This document shows positions 29,301 through 38,628 of a DNA stretch of 64,000 bases, in pieces. Under the pieces are notes generated by a model. It searched no databases. It saw only the letters and a program-made list of their open reading frames with translations, and was not told the DNA's origin. How positions within the stretch are numbered: the stretch's first letter is position 1; each line of letters starts with the position of its first letter. The translations under genes and the position numbers were made by a program. The stretch comes from Halomonas sp. Bachu 37. Lineage in GTDB: Bacteria; Pseudomonadota; Gammaproteobacteria; Pseudomonadales; Halomonadaceae. Location: NCBI RefSeq assembly GCF_039691755.1, contig NZ_CP137552.1, positions 992,001 to 1,056,000 of the forward strand, given 5' to 3'.

Positions 29301-30422
29301 GCGGCCGAGCAAGGCCGCCTTAACATCAGTGGAGACGCCGTCTGGCCGAGCAGTGACGACTGGCGGATAGGGGTCGACCTGAATGCGGTCGAATCCCCCT
29401 TGCTGGTGATACTGCCGCAGTTCGGGCGGCTGGAAGCGGCGCCGGACATCCGTGTCCGTGTTACCCCCGAGCGCCTGCAGGTCAGAGGCGAGGTGAATAT
29501 CCCCTGGGCGCGTATTGAAGTCGGTGAGTTGCCGCCTTCGGCCATTTCGCCGAGCCCCGATGAAGTGATCATTACCCGAAGCGATCAGCGCGAGCGGGAT
29601 CGTGAAGCCGAACGCGCAAGAGAAGCTAGAGAACAAGGCGAACAGGGCCCATCCGCCGCCGACGAGCTGATGCAGACCGGCATGGTGATGGATATCCTGA
29701 TCAGAGTGTCACTCGGGGAGGATGTGCAGATATCCGCTTACGGTCTGGAAGCCGGCCTGGACGGCACTCTCGAGGTCCGTCAGGATCATGGCGCACTACA
29801 ACTCTATGGCGATATCAACCTGGAGGATGGCCGCTTTCAGGCGTTCGGTCAGGATCTGTTGATTCGCCGGGGAGAACTGCTGTTCAGTGGCCCGCCGGAT
29901 CTGCCGGTGCTGGATTTCGAGGCCGTGCGCAATCCCAGCGTGACCGAAGATGACGTCATTGCCGGTGTGCGGGTTACGGGGACCGCCGAGGAGCCCAACG
30001 TGGCGATCTTTTCCGAGCCGGCCATGAATGAAGCGCGCGCCTTGTCCTACCTGCTGCGAGGCCATGCCCCGGATGGTGGCGGCAGTGCGGAAGACGCCCT
30101 GACCTCCGCGCTGATCGGTATGTCGCTGGGTCGTACAGGCGGTGCTGTGGGCTCACTGGGAGAGGCGTTCGGTATCGATGATCTGACACTGGATACCGCC
30201 GGTGCCGGTGATGATAGCCAGATCGCCTTGACCGGCCAGCTCAGCGAAGACTTGCGTATCAGCTACGGCGTAGGAATATTTTCGCCCATCGCCGAGCTGA
30301 CACTGCGCTATACCCTGTTGCGCAACCTGTATGTACAGGTCGTGACGGGAACCAGTCAGGCCGTTGACCTGATCTACGAGTTTACCCTGTCGGGAGACCC
30401 GGAAATTTTCGAGCCACGCTAA
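26343..30422 (+). CDS. tamB: Translocation and assembly module inner-membrane protein TamB
   Basis: AsmA-like bridge protein of about 1359 residues, anchored in the inner membrane by one N-terminal helix ([20 protein letters not shown], about residues 38-57). It then forms a long beta-rich periplasmic groove, ending in the DUF490/TamB domain that meets TamA ([20 protein letters not shown] near the C-terminus). GTG 26343 or TTG 26346 is the likely start, behind AGGAG 26334-26338 overlapping the tamA stop; the frame itself runs 54 bases into tamA. Current work on the family places it in phospholipid transport as well as protein assembly. Confidence 0.93.
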   Translation: MLTQATPAPTHENDKPAGTTRVKMSSRRRTGLAAWSLLRLVIVLPVWLMGLALLLAGVALSPWGTGFLLDQGAQRGIFQLSGHEGDLFGHFVLEDFQLEAGPAQIDVSHLELEWADDCLLSRRLCLENLVVDGANIRLVQGEPGEAPEQAPADGQSASLPLPFPVELRNVELNDVSLDLGNGTRIEWEAFSGGAIAEDGTVTLQPTHLASPRIYLPPSPGEQLTIDTPSALTAVAIDSANELVAHESIANETTPDDGADSATFIETLQERERLQLPDITLPVDIRVPDLTVEDLVLDGAFDYHVDRLQLDASFVDQRLEVRQFELASADANVSLHGEALLRDDYPLDMTLESELFLPERYPELAGQKIRLELSGSLADLQVGLALAGPIQADLEGRVDALAPTLPFQASLSSERLQWPLEGDANEAEATPYIAESLQADIEGSLADYQVDLSSRVEGPQIPPTMVELEGEGDLQHFNWSSLSLRLEEGGLVSEGSIDWSDGLQVRAGIDLDQFDPSLFVEDLEGRLDGNAEFTFLQQEDAWALQVPSLSVEGRLQEYPLSLETSFDLDSDLRLQLERLDFHQGNNQVQASGIVSESNMQLDAEIALRQLDSLHPDLAGTLTGTVIGRGDLQQPAIDLDIEGSALRFGENRVDSLSLVGTTRGRDDPRVDLQLNAASVAAGGQRLDDIALSLDGRLSQHRLTIQADSGEGSPVSGARLSLQGDFDQAAGRYQGELSQLEVDSDFGDIRLDQPTRFSANLDDTSGRLEPFCLRREQGGLVCLEETLQASADQGRARLSLREVPMETLEAAFPDDWQLTGDTTAGLQVDWRQAGAAWQAELGVVSDLAITAVNDFGQPVRLPRTRLDASINADQARADSTITLTLADAGELRLELGIADPLGEGRLDGRLTADDIELSPYRSLIAGLDVLEGRVGGEILIGGTTTSPGLEGGIRVTGIRARGPDIPVHIEDGELAINFDGDQGDINGYLAAEQGRLNISGDAVWPSSDDWRIGVDLNAVESPLLVILPQFGRLEAAPDIRVRVTPERLQVRGEVNIPWARIEVGELPPSAISPSPDEVIITRSDQRERDREAERAREAREQGEQGPSAADELMQTGMVMDILIRVSLGEDVQISAYGLEAGLDGTLEVRQDHGALQLYGDINLEDGRFQAFGQDLLIRRGELLFSGPPDLPVLDFEAVRNPSVTEDDVIAGVRVTGTAEEPNVAIFSEPAMNEARALSYLLRGHAPDGGGSAEDALTSALIGMSLGRTGGAVGSLGEAFGIDDLTLDTAGAGDDSQIALTGQLSEDLRISYGVGIFSPIAELTLRYTLLRNLYVQVVTGTSQAVDLIYEFTLSGDPEIFEPR

Positions 30423-30436
30423 ACGAGGCAATATCG

Positions 30437-31075
30437 ATGTTTAAATCACGTCAGAAAAACGCCGAAGGCTACTTGGCGGGCAGGGAGACACCCGTCGCTA
30501 TCAGTGCGATCCATACCGTCAATGGTCGCTCCATGCAGCCGCCGTTCCCCGCAGGGCACGAGGAAATCGTCCTGGGCATGGGGTGCTTCTGGGGGGCGGA
30601 ACGACTCTTCTGGCAACTGCCAGGAGTGCATGTCACAGCGGTAGGCTATGCCGGTGGGCAGACGCCCAACCCCACCTATGAGGAAGCGTGCAGCGGCCTG
30701 ACGGGCCATGCGGAAGTCGTGCGAGTGATTTACGACCCCGAGGTCATCGACCTCTCCACTCTGCTCCGGGTCTTTTGGGAAAACCATGATCCCACCCAGG
30801 GAAACCGGCAAGGCAATGACCGGGGCACCCAGTATCGCTCGGTCATCTACCCGACGACCCCCGCGCAGACGGCAGTCGCCAGGCAGAGCCTTGCGAGCTA
30901 TCAGGAGTCGTTGCGCCAGGCAGGCAAGGGCACCATCACCACTCAGCTGGAGCCACTGGAGAATTTCTACTACGCCGAGGAGTACCACCAGCAATATCTG
31001 GACAAGAATCCCGGCGGTTATTGTGGCCTGAAAGGCACCGGGATTAGTTGTCCCATTGCCGATGGGCGCGACTGA
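30437..31075 (+). CDS. msrA: Peptide methionine-S-sulfoxide reductase MsrA
   Basis: Repairs oxidised methionine (S epimer) in proteins. The 212-residue protein has the catalytic GCFWG motif at about residue 49 and the resolving cysteines in [12 protein letters not shown] near the C-terminus, with the same N-terminal extension ([14 protein letters not shown]) as E. coli MsrA. It follows tamB by 14 bases. The msrA-tamAB neighbourhood is also found in Enterobacteria. Confidence 0.96.
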   Translation: MFKSRQKNAEGYLAGRETPVAISAIHTVNGRSMQPPFPAGHEEIVLGMGCFWGAERLFWQLPGVHVTAVGYAGGQTPNPTYEEACSGLTGHAEVVRVIYDPEVIDLSTLLRVFWENHDPTQGNRQGNDRGTQYRSVIYPTTPAQTAVARQSLASYQESLRQAGKGTITTQLEPLENFYYAEEYHQQYLDKNPGGYCGLKGTGISCPIADGRD

Positions 31076-31139
31076 GTCACAGGTGCAGTCGAGCCGGGAT
31101 TCAGTCGAGCCAGCTCCGGTCTAGAAAGGCGAGGGTGGC

Positions 31140-31787
31140 TCAGGCTTCGGCTTGTAAGCGGTCGATACGGTATAGGGTTTCCACTTGTTCGAGACCGGTC
31201 ACGGTACAATTGAGGTCCTTGATGCGCCCATCGCCCAAGCCGTAAACCCAGCCGTGCACGGAAATTTCCTGTCCACGCTGCCAGGCACGCTGCAGGATCT
31301 TGGTGCGGCACAAGCTGTTGACCTGAGCCTTGACGTTCAACTCGCACATGCGGTCGATCTGATCGTCGAGAGGCAAGTGTTCCAGTGATTCGCGGTAACG
31401 ATTGTAGAGTTCGCGTACCGAATGAAGCCAGTAGTCTACCACGCCACATTCGCCGCCGGTCACGGCCGCTCTGATCCCGCCACAGCCGTAATGCCCGACA
31501 ATCATGATATGGCTGACTTGCAGCACATCCACGGCGTATTGAACGACGGAAAGGGCGTTCATATCGGTATGATGAAGCAGGTTGGCCACGTTACGATGGA
31601 CGAAGACCTCGCCGGGCGGCAGGGCGATGATCTGGTTGGCTGGCACCCGGCTATCGGAACAGCCTATCCAGAGATAGTCAGGATTCTGCTGACGGGACAG
31701 GCGGGCAAAGTACTCGGGGTCTTCCTGACACATTCTCTCCGCCCAGTCACGGTTATTGTTCAGCAGTTCGGCAATCGAATCTTTCAT
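31140..31787 (-). CDS. can: Beta-class carbonic anhydrase
   Basis: Zinc enzyme of 215 residues interconverting CO2 and bicarbonate. Zinc ligands are visible as Cys and Asp in GCSDSRVP (about residues 42-44) and His and Cys in GHYGCGG (about 98-101), the same spacing as E. coli Can. The C-terminal half contains the YGLGDGRIKDL segment. It is divergent from gor, with 150 bases between them, and its 3' end faces msrA with a 64-base gap. Confidence 0.95.
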   Translation of the reverse strand: MKDSIAELLNNNRDWAERMCQEDPEYFARLSRQQNPDYLWIGCSDSRVPANQIIALPPGEVFVHRNVANLLHHTDMNALSVVQYAVDVLQVSHIMIVGHYGCGGIRAAVTGGECGVVDYWLHSVRELYNRYRESLEHLPLDDQIDRMCELNVKAQVNSLCRTKILQRAWQRGQEISVHGWVYGLGDGRIKDLNCTVTGLEQVETLYRIDRLQAEA

Positions 31788-31937
31788 GGTGGCTCCGCCA
31801 AGGTAACGAGTAAAAGCGAAAAACTGAAAGCTAACGAAAAACTAAGGGATTGCTGGTTAGCTATCAACTAATAGGGTAAACGTAGTAGTCGACGAAAGCA
31901 GCGGTCGACGAGTGAATGTCATCAAGAGGAGAGCGGC

Positions 31938-33314
31938 GTGACCCAATACGATTATGATCTTTTCGTCATCGGTGCAGGTTCCGGCGGGGTGCGGGCATCG
32001 CGCACGGCGGCGGCGGCGGGTGCTAGAGTCGCCATTGCCGAAGATTTGTACCTGGGGGGCACCTGCGTCAATGTGGGATGCGTGCCGAAGAAACTCTACT
32101 CCTTTGCCGCGCACTTCCAGGATGCCTTCGATGATGCTGCAGGCTTCGGCTGGCATGTGGAAACGCCACCCGTATTCGACTGGCCGACCCTTCGGGACAA
32201 CAAGACAAGCGAGATCAAGCGACTCAACGGCATCTACCGGGGAATGATGGATAGCGCGGGGGTGACACTGCATGAAGCCCGGGCTTCTCTGGTGGATGAG
32301 CATACGGTAAGCCTGAAGAGTGCCGATGGTTCCACCTCACGAGTGACGGCGGACAAGATACTGCTGGCGACAGGCGGATGGCCCTGGGTTCCTGGCTTCC
32401 CCGGCAATGAACATGTAGTGGACTCCAATAAGGTCTTTGATCTCGAACGGTTTCCCGAACGGTTTCTGGTGCTCGGTGGTGGCTATATCGCGGTCGAATT
32501 CGCCAGTATATTTAATGGCTTGGGTAGCGAAACCCACCTGATTTACCGCGGCGATCGATTCCTCAAAGGATTTGACGAGGAGGTACGCGAGTTTACCGAG
32601 ACCGAAATGTCACGCAAGGGGGTCAACCTGCATTACCACGCCAATATCGAGCGTATCGAGAAGGTGTCGCAGGAGTATCGGGTCTCACTGACCAATGGCG
32701 AGACGCTGACGGTCGATGCGGTGCTTTCCGCTACCGGGCGACGGGCGAATGTGGCTGGTCTGGGCCTGGAGAACCTGGGCATCACTCTGGACGAAAACGG
32801 CAAGATTCCTGTGACGGAAAGATTCGAGACTTGTGTTCCCTCGATACTGGCGTTGGGCGACCTCACCGCAGGCCCCGAACTGACACCGGTGGCGCTGGCG
32901 GAGGCGATGCAGCTCGTGGCTCATCACTTTAGCGACACACCGCCTCCTCCTCTTGACTACGACGCCATTCCCACCGCCGTTTTCTGTCATCCCAATATCG
33001 GCAGTGTCGGTCTGACGGAAGAAGAAGCCCGCGAACGTTATGCCTCCGTGCGTGTGTACCGCACCGACTTCAAGGCCATGAAACACTCGCTTTCGGCCAG
33101 CCAGGAGCGCACCTTGATGAAGCTGGTGGTGGATGACGCAAGTGATGTGGTAGTAGGTGCTCATATGGTAGGCGAGGAGGCCGGTGAAGTGATCCAGGGC
33201 ATTGCCATCGCGGTACGTGCCGGACTCAAGAAACGCGATTTCGATCTCACCGTGGGCATACATCCCACCGGGGCTGAAGAATTCGTTACCCTGCGTGACG
33301 TTTCACGCTACTAG
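31938..33314 (+). CDS. gor: Glutathione-disulfide reductase
   Basis: FAD- and NADPH-dependent reductase of 458 residues that keeps glutathione reduced. FAD loop GAGSGGVRA (about 12-20), redox disulfide GGTCVNVGCVPKK (about 41-53), second Rossmann motif GGGYIAVEFA followed by Arg residues that fit NADPH binding, and catalytic GIHPTGAEE near the C-terminus. The overall pattern resembles the plant/cyanobacterial GR subtype rather than E. coli Gor. Start is GTG at 31938 after AGAGGAGAG. Confidence 0.92.
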   Translation: MTQYDYDLFVIGAGSGGVRASRTAAAAGARVAIAEDLYLGGTCVNVGCVPKKLYSFAAHFQDAFDDAAGFGWHVETPPVFDWPTLRDNKTSEIKRLNGIYRGMMDSAGVTLHEARASLVDEHTVSLKSADGSTSRVTADKILLATGGWPWVPGFPGNEHVVDSNKVFDLERFPERFLVLGGGYIAVEFASIFNGLGSETHLIYRGDRFLKGFDEEVREFTETEMSRKGVNLHYHANIERIEKVSQEYRVSLTNGETLTVDAVLSATGRRANVAGLGLENLGITLDENGKIPVTERFETCVPSILALGDLTAGPELTPVALAEAMQLVAHHFSDTPPPPLDYDAIPTAVFCHPNIGSVGLTEEEARERYASVRVYRTDFKAMKHSLSASQERTLMKLVVDDASDVVVGAHMVGEEAGEVIQGIAIAVRAGLKKRDFDLTVGIHPTGAEEFVTLRDVSRY

Positions 33315-33428
33315 TTGTCATAACCATGGTTCTACTCATGGTCGTCAACGAGGCGTCTGTAGTAAATGCGTCTAGAATGATAAAGCTAGCGGCGCCTGGA
33401 GCAAGTACGTCAGATAGGATTACTAATG

Positions 33429-33446
33429 CTCTTCTATAATAAAAAA
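33429..33446 (+). promoter_or_regulatory. Candidate sigma38-type promoter of ectA (upstream)
   Basis: TCTATAATAAA at 33433-33443 contains a perfect TATAAT (33435-33440), preceded by C at -13 and followed by an A/T-rich run, close to the sigma38 extended -10 pattern. No sigma70 -35 box is found 16-18 bases upstream. Ectoine operons of Halomonas elongata are known to use a sigma38 and a sigma70 promoter. Confidence 0.5.
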
Positions 33447-33469
33447 TTATGGTAAACAGACACTAGGAT

Positions 33470-33503
33470 AACAGCTGTTTTGAATTGCTAATAAGCAGCT
33501 GTT
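33470..33503. promoter_or_regulatory. Paired CAGCTG palindromes over the ectA promoter
   Basis: AACAGCTGTT (33470-33479) and AGCAGCTGTT (33494-33503) share nine of ten bases and are spaced exactly 24 bp start to start. One abuts the -35 box and the other abuts the -10 box. This geometry suggests two operator sites for a dimeric regulator. Confidence 0.55.
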
Positions 33504-33508
33504 ATAAT
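33480..33508 (+). promoter_or_regulatory. Sigma70 promoter of ectABC (proximal)
   Basis: TTGAAT (33480-33485) and TATAAT (33503-33508) with the ideal 17-base spacer. Transcription would begin near 33515, giving a leader of about 26 bases before ectA. Confidence 0.75.
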
Positions 33509-33540
33509 CATGCTCAAATTCGCTACAGCGAAACATAAAC

Positions 33541-34119
33541 ATGACTACGCCGACTCCTTCGTTTACCCCCTCCGCCGAACTGGCACGACCTACCGTGGCG
33601 GACGCCGTGGTGGGGCATGCCACCAGCCCTTTGTTCATTCGCAAACCCAATGCGGAAGACGGCTGGGGTGTGTACGAGTTGATAAAATCATGCCCGCCGC
33701 TGGACGTGAACTCCGCCTACGCCTATCTGCTTCTCGCCACCCAGTTTCGCGATACCTGTGCCGTGGCGACCAATGAAGAAGGCGAGGTCGTCGGGTTCGT
33801 TTCCGGCTATGTGAAAGACAATGCTCCCGACACGTATTTTCTGTGGCAGGTAGCGGTGGGTGAGAAGGCGCGTGGTACAGGTCTTGCCCGGCGCCTGGTC
33901 GAAGCGATCATGTCGCGCCCCGAACTTGCCGAAGTCCACCACCTAGAAACCACCATCACTCCCGATAACCAAGCGTCCTGGGGGCTGTTCCGGCGCTTGG
34001 CGGCGCGCTGGCATGCTCCATTGAACAGCCGCGAATACTTTTCTACAGAGCAACTCGGCGGAGAGCACGACCCGGAAAACCTGGTGCGTATCGGCCCGTT
34101 TCAGACCGATCGTATCTAG
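33541..34119 (+). CDS. ectA: L-2,4-diaminobutyrate acetyltransferase EctA
   Basis: GNAT acetyltransferase of 192 residues catalysing the second step of ectoine synthesis, acetylation of diaminobutyrate at N-gamma. It contains FIRKPNAEDGWGVYELI, the acetyl-CoA loop VGEKARGTGLARRL (about 102-115) and a C-terminal GGEHDPENLVRIGP, very close to the H. elongata protein. No Shine-Dalgarno sequence precedes the ATG, unlike ectB and ectC, so initiation on this short leader may be weak or depend on mRNA structure. It is first of the ectABC operon. Confidence 0.97.
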   Translation: MTTPTPSFTPSAELARPTVADAVVGHATSPLFIRKPNAEDGWGVYELIKSCPPLDVNSAYAYLLLATQFRDTCAVATNEEGEVVGFVSGYVKDNAPDTYFLWQVAVGEKARGTGLARRLVEAIMSRPELAEVHHLETTITPDNQASWGLFRRLAARWHAPLNSREYFSTEQLGGEHDPENLVRIGPFQTDRI

Positions 34120-35448
<1,329 letters not shown>

Positions 35449-35504
35449 TAGGCGACTCGCTAAGCTGGATGAAACTGCCATTCGGTATCATTCTATAGGA
35501 AGCC

Positions 35505-35531
35505 ACAGCCGGTTGACGCCGGCTGTTTTGT
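35505..35531 (+). terminator. Hairpin with T-run between ectB and ectC
   Basis: ACAGCCGG (35505-35512) pairs with CCGGCTGT (35519-35526) around a six-base loop, followed by TTTGT. It looks like a weak terminator or attenuator inside the ectABC operon that would lower ectC relative to ectAB. Confidence 0.6.
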
Positions 35532-35550
35532 CATCAAAGGAGCATTGATC

Positions 35551-35943
35551 ATGATCGTACGTAACCTTGAGGAAGCCCGCCAGACCGAGCGTCTCGTCAC
35601 GGCGGAAAACGGTAACTGGGATAGTACACGGATGGTGCTGGCCAACGACGGCGGTAATTTTTCGTTTCACATCACACGCATCTTCGAAGGCACGGAAACT
35701 CATATTCACTACAAGCACCACTATGAGTCCGTGTACTGCATCGAAGGCGAGGGTGAAGTCGAAACGCTGGCCGATGGCAAGATATGGCCGATCAAGCCGG
35801 GCGATATCTATATTCTCGACAAACACGATGAGCATTTGCTGCGTGCTCACAAGACCATGCACCTGGCTTGTGTTTTCACGCCGCCGCTGACGGGCAACGA
35901 AGTGCATCGCGAAGATGGGTCCTACGCTTCAGGCGACAAGTAA
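35551..35943 (+). CDS. ectC: Ectoine synthase EctC
   Basis: Cupin enzyme of 130 residues that cyclises N-gamma-acetyldiaminobutyrate to ectoine. The iron-binding positions known from the family are in place: Glu59 in [13 protein letters not shown], Tyr87 in PGDIYILD and His95 in HDEHLL. AAAGGAG at 35536-35542 supports ATG 35551 rather than the in-frame TTG two codons upstream. A strong terminator closes the operon; neither ectD (hydroxylase) nor a dedicated aspartokinase follows in this window. Confidence 0.97.
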   Translation: MIVRNLEEARQTERLVTAENGNWDSTRMVLANDGGNFSFHITRIFEGTETHIHYKHHYESVYCIEGEGEVETLADGKIWPIKPGDIYILDKHDEHLLRAHKTMHLACVFTPPLTGNEVHREDGSYASGDK

Positions 35944-35973
35944 GTTCAGGCAAAAAGAAATGAAATCAGGCAG

Positions 35974-36009
35974 GCCTCGGCACGAACAGTGCCGAGGCTT
36001 TATCTTGTT
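35974..36009 (+). terminator. Rho-independent terminator of the ectoine operon
   Basis: GCCTCGGCAC (35974-35983), loop GAACA and GTGCCGAGGC (35989-35998) form ten perfect pairs, followed by TTTATCTTGTT. Confidence 0.9.
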
Positions 36010-36069
36010 GAGAGACTTTGAGACTCCAGGGACACAATGGCGCTTTATCATATGAGTCACACTGGTTCG

Positions 36070-36085
36070 CATAATATATATTATG
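36070..36085. promoter_or_regulatory. Perfect 16-bp palindrome upstream of the amidoligase genes
   Basis: CATAATATATATTATG is a perfect inverted repeat in the 251-base gap between the ectC stop and the retropepsin gene, 110 bases before that start. It is AT-only apart from its ends, and could be an operator or the -10 region of a promoter. No clear -35 box was found. Confidence 0.45.
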
Positions 36086-36194
36086 TTAAATCATGTGGAT
36101 GCCATTTTACCTCACCACTGATCTCGACTTGTTGGACTTTGACCTGCCCGCTCCTTATGATTCTCGTCTCACTTGTTCAAGGATACACGTAACC

Positions 36195-37040
36195 ATGCGC
36201 CGAGGTTCCTTCTGGCTCGCTCTGACTCTCACCTGCTTGTCACTGGCGGGCTGTGCTTTGCAGTCGCCCTCACCGGAGCAGCCGAAACCTCTTTTAGCCG
36301 AGCAGTTCGAAGCACGGGTGGCCGCCCTTGAAACAACTCTTGCCACTCAGTGTATCGAGCAGCAGCAAAGCTGGCATCAACAGCGCTCCAACCAGCACCA
36401 GGCGTTGACGGCGGATGTCCGAGAAGTCGGCAGCCAGTTACGTAACCTGCGCGGTGACGTATCGCGCTTGGGAGAACGTGATGCCGAACCGGTGATCATT
36501 CGCGAAGAGTGCCGTGTCGACGAGACGCTGGAAAACAAGACCCTGGTCGGGCGCAATGAGTGGGTGGGATTGGCCAATGTCGGCACTTATCTCAAGGCAC
36601 GCATCGATTCAGGCGCTCAGACATCCTCCTTGTCCGCCCAGGATATCTCGCGTTTCGAGCGTGACGGCGAAAACTGGGTTCGCTTCAAGTTGGCGGTAAA
36701 CGAAGACGATGTTCTGGTAGATGCCGTGCGAGATGAATGGATCGAAGCCCCGGTTGAGCGCCGGGTCCGCATCATCCAAGCTGCGGGTGAAACATCACGG
36801 CCAGTGATCAGCCTGTTGATGACATTGGGTCCAATTCGAGAGAATGTCGAGTTTACTCTGACAGACCGCAGCCACCTCGATTATCCGGTCCTGTTGGGCC
36901 GCCGGTTCTTGATGGATATCGCCTTGATCGACGTGGCGGAAACCTATATCCACGAGCGTCCTGAATTCCCCGGTGGACGACCCGCCGAACAAGCGACCAA
37001 GGACGAGCTGGCTGATCAGGAAGATGTCATCGAAGAGTAA
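36195..37040 (+). CDS. Lipoprotein retropepsin-like protease (ATP-dependent zinc protease family)
   Basis: A 281-residue predicted lipoprotein: signal sequence with lipobox LSLAGC (Cys at about 20), a helical linker rich in Gln (about 35-105), then a retropepsin-like domain of the RimB/DUF785 type with the aspartic-protease triad motif DSGAQTSSL (near residue 141) and the hydrophobic YPVLLGRRFLMD segment near 240. Databases often label this family ATP-dependent zinc protease, a name not supported by its fold. It is first in a three-gene set with a TGase/7TM protein and a RimK-like ligase, suggesting it cleaves a peptide or peptide-tagged product made by the ligase. ATG 36195 is used because the lipoprotein signal starts there. 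Confidence 0.82.
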   Translation: MRRGSFWLALTLTCLSLAGCALQSPSPEQPKPLLAEQFEARVAALETTLATQCIEQQQSWHQQRSNQHQALTADVREVGSQLRNLRGDVSRLGERDAEPVIIREECRVDETLENKTLVGRNEWVGLANVGTYLKARIDSGAQTSSLSAQDISRFERDGENWVRFKLAVNEDDVLVDAVRDEWIEAPVERRVRIIQAAGETSRPVISLLMTLGPIRENVEFTLTDRSHLDYPVLLGRRFLMDIALIDVAETYIHERPEFPGGRPAEQATKDELADQEDVIEE

Positions 37041-37104
37041 GCCTACTCCTGCCTTTTTGTAATATCTGCTTGCTTTGACTAAAGCACTTTATTGAAGGAA
37101 CACC

Positions 37105-38628
37105 ATGTCCCGGTTGCCTTTTTATCTGATTGTCGGTGCCCTGCTGGTCGCTGGTATCGCGGCAAGCATCCAACGCCACATGCAATTTGAAATTCCCTGG
37201 GTGCCTGGCGAGCAGCGTCAGGTCTGGGAAATCGAGGCCCTGGTCAATTTCAACGCTCAGAATGGCCCCGTCAGCGTCAACATGGCCTTACCTTCTCATC
37301 AAGAGGGATTCCGAGTGCTAACCGAAAACACGGCTTCTTCGGGGTATGGTCTGGCGTATCAGGCTGATGAGCGCGGGCGTCGTGCCGAATGGACGATTCG
37401 CCAGGCAGCTGGCATGCAGCAACTTTACTATTCGGTGCAGATGCTCGTCTCTCCCGATTCCAGCAGCACCCTGCAGCCGCCCTCCTCGCCTCCTCCAGAC
37501 ATCGCATGGGAGCGCCCTTACGACACCTCCGCCAGTCAAATCATCGAGCGGGCCTGGTCACGCAGCGCCAATACCGCCACCTTTGCCCGTGAGCTTATCC
37601 AGGAAATCAACGGTGACAGCCAAGGGGAAAATGCACGCTTGCTGCTGACTCAATTCGAGCCTTCCCCGCTCCTGGTCCGGCTACTCAATCAAGCTGGTGT
37701 GCATGCTCGTGTCGTCAGCGGTCTGGTACTGGAAGATGGCCGCCGTCGCCAGGAACTGACGAGTTGGCTTCAGGTTTTCGATGCCCAGAAGGAAAAGTGG
37801 CTTCTGTTCAATCCGCTGACTTCGCAGCAGGGGAAACCGGAAAATCTATTGCTATGGGAAAGCAATGGTGAGGCGGTGCTCGAGGTCGAGGGAGGAAGCA
37901 ACTCGCGGGTCAGTTTCTCCATGTTGACGCATTACCAGCCGGCTTCAGCCGCGGTGCGCAATCATCTGTCCGACGATACCCTGCTGAACTTCTCCATCCA
38001 CAGCCTGCCACTCGAAGAACAGGCGCTATTCCAGACGATACTGTTGATCCCTATAGGGGCACTGGTTGTGGTGTTCCTGCGGGTGCTGGTGGGAATCAAG
38101 ACCTCAGGCACCTTCATGCCGGTACTGATTGCCCTTGCCTTCATACAGACGACTCTGTTGACCGGCTTGATCGGCTTTCTATTGATTGTTGCCGTCGGGC
38201 TTGTCATCCGTAACTATCTGTCACACCTTAATTTACTGCTTGTTGCCAGGGTCACTGCGGTTATCATCACGGTTATCGCGATTATTTCGATATTCTCCGT
38301 TCTGGCATACAAGATGGGGCTCAATGCCGGCCTGACGATCACCTTTTTCCCCATGATCATTCTGGCCTGGACCATCGAGCGGATGTCGATCTTGTGGGAA
38401 GAAGAAGGACCCAAGCAAGTATTGATTCAGGGCGGGGGCAGCCTTTTGACCGCCGTTCTGGCCTACCTGGCGATGAACAATCCCTGGGTACGGCATATCA
38501 CCTTCAACTTCCTGGGCGTTCAGCTCATCATCATGGCGTTGATCCTGCTGCTGGGCAATTACACCGGGTATCGGTTGCTCGAGCTGCGGCGTTTCAAGCC
38601 GATCACCGATGACGAGAGCAAAGCATGA
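37105..38628 (+). CDS. Inactive transglutaminase-like domain fused to seven membrane helices
   Basis: A 507-residue membrane protein. One N-terminal helix (about 2-20) precedes a periplasmic transglutaminase-like domain (about 30-290) and seven C-terminal hydrophobic helices (about 312-490). The TGase fold is recognisable in AGVHARVVSGLVLEDG and LFNPLTSQQG, but the catalytic set is lost: no Cys in the expected helix, TSW where HAW is usual, and Asn for Asp in FNP. It is therefore probably a binding or scaffold domain. It lies 64 bases after the protease gene and overlaps the ligase start by four bases. This architecture is a known partner of RimK-like amidoligases; its job is unknown. Confidence 0.85.
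   Translation: MSRLPFYLIVGALLVAGIAASIQRHMQFEIPWVPGEQRQVWEIEALVNFNAQNGPVSVNMALPSHQEGFRVLTENTASSGYGLAYQADERGRRAEWTIRQAAGMQQLYYSVQMLVSPDSSSTLQPPSSPPPDIAWERPYDTSASQIIERAWSRSANTATFARELIQEINGDSQGENARLLLTQFEPSPLLVRLLNQAGVHARVVSGLVLEDGRRRQELTSWLQVFDAQKEKWLLFNPLTSQQGKPENLLLWESNGEAVLEVEGGSNSRVSFSMLTHYQPASAAVRNHLSDDTLLNFSIHSLPLEEQALFQTILLIPIGALVVVFLRVLVGIKTSGTFMPVLIALAFIQTTLLTGLIGFLLIVAVGLVIRNYLSHLNLLLVARVTAVIITVIAIISIFSVLAYKMGLNAGLTITFFPMIILAWTIERMSILWEEEGPKQVLIQGGGSLLTAVLAYLAMNNPWVRHITFNFLGVQLIIMALILLLGNYTGYRLLELRRFKPITDDESKA

Noticed and set aside
31860..31925. Repeated GTCGAC between can and gor as an operator
   Set aside because: Six-base palindromes of this kind are expected by chance in GC-rich DNA and no promoter box aligns with them.
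33321..33345. Terminator after gor (ACCATG/CATGGT hairpin)
   Set aside because: Short stem, eight-base loop and no T-run; too weak to call.
35449..35550. Possible sigma54 promoter before ectC, as reported in H. elongata
   Set aside because: The only GG...GC pair (35467 and 35477) has the wrong spacing of ten instead of twelve bases, and sigma54 promoters do not tolerate this.
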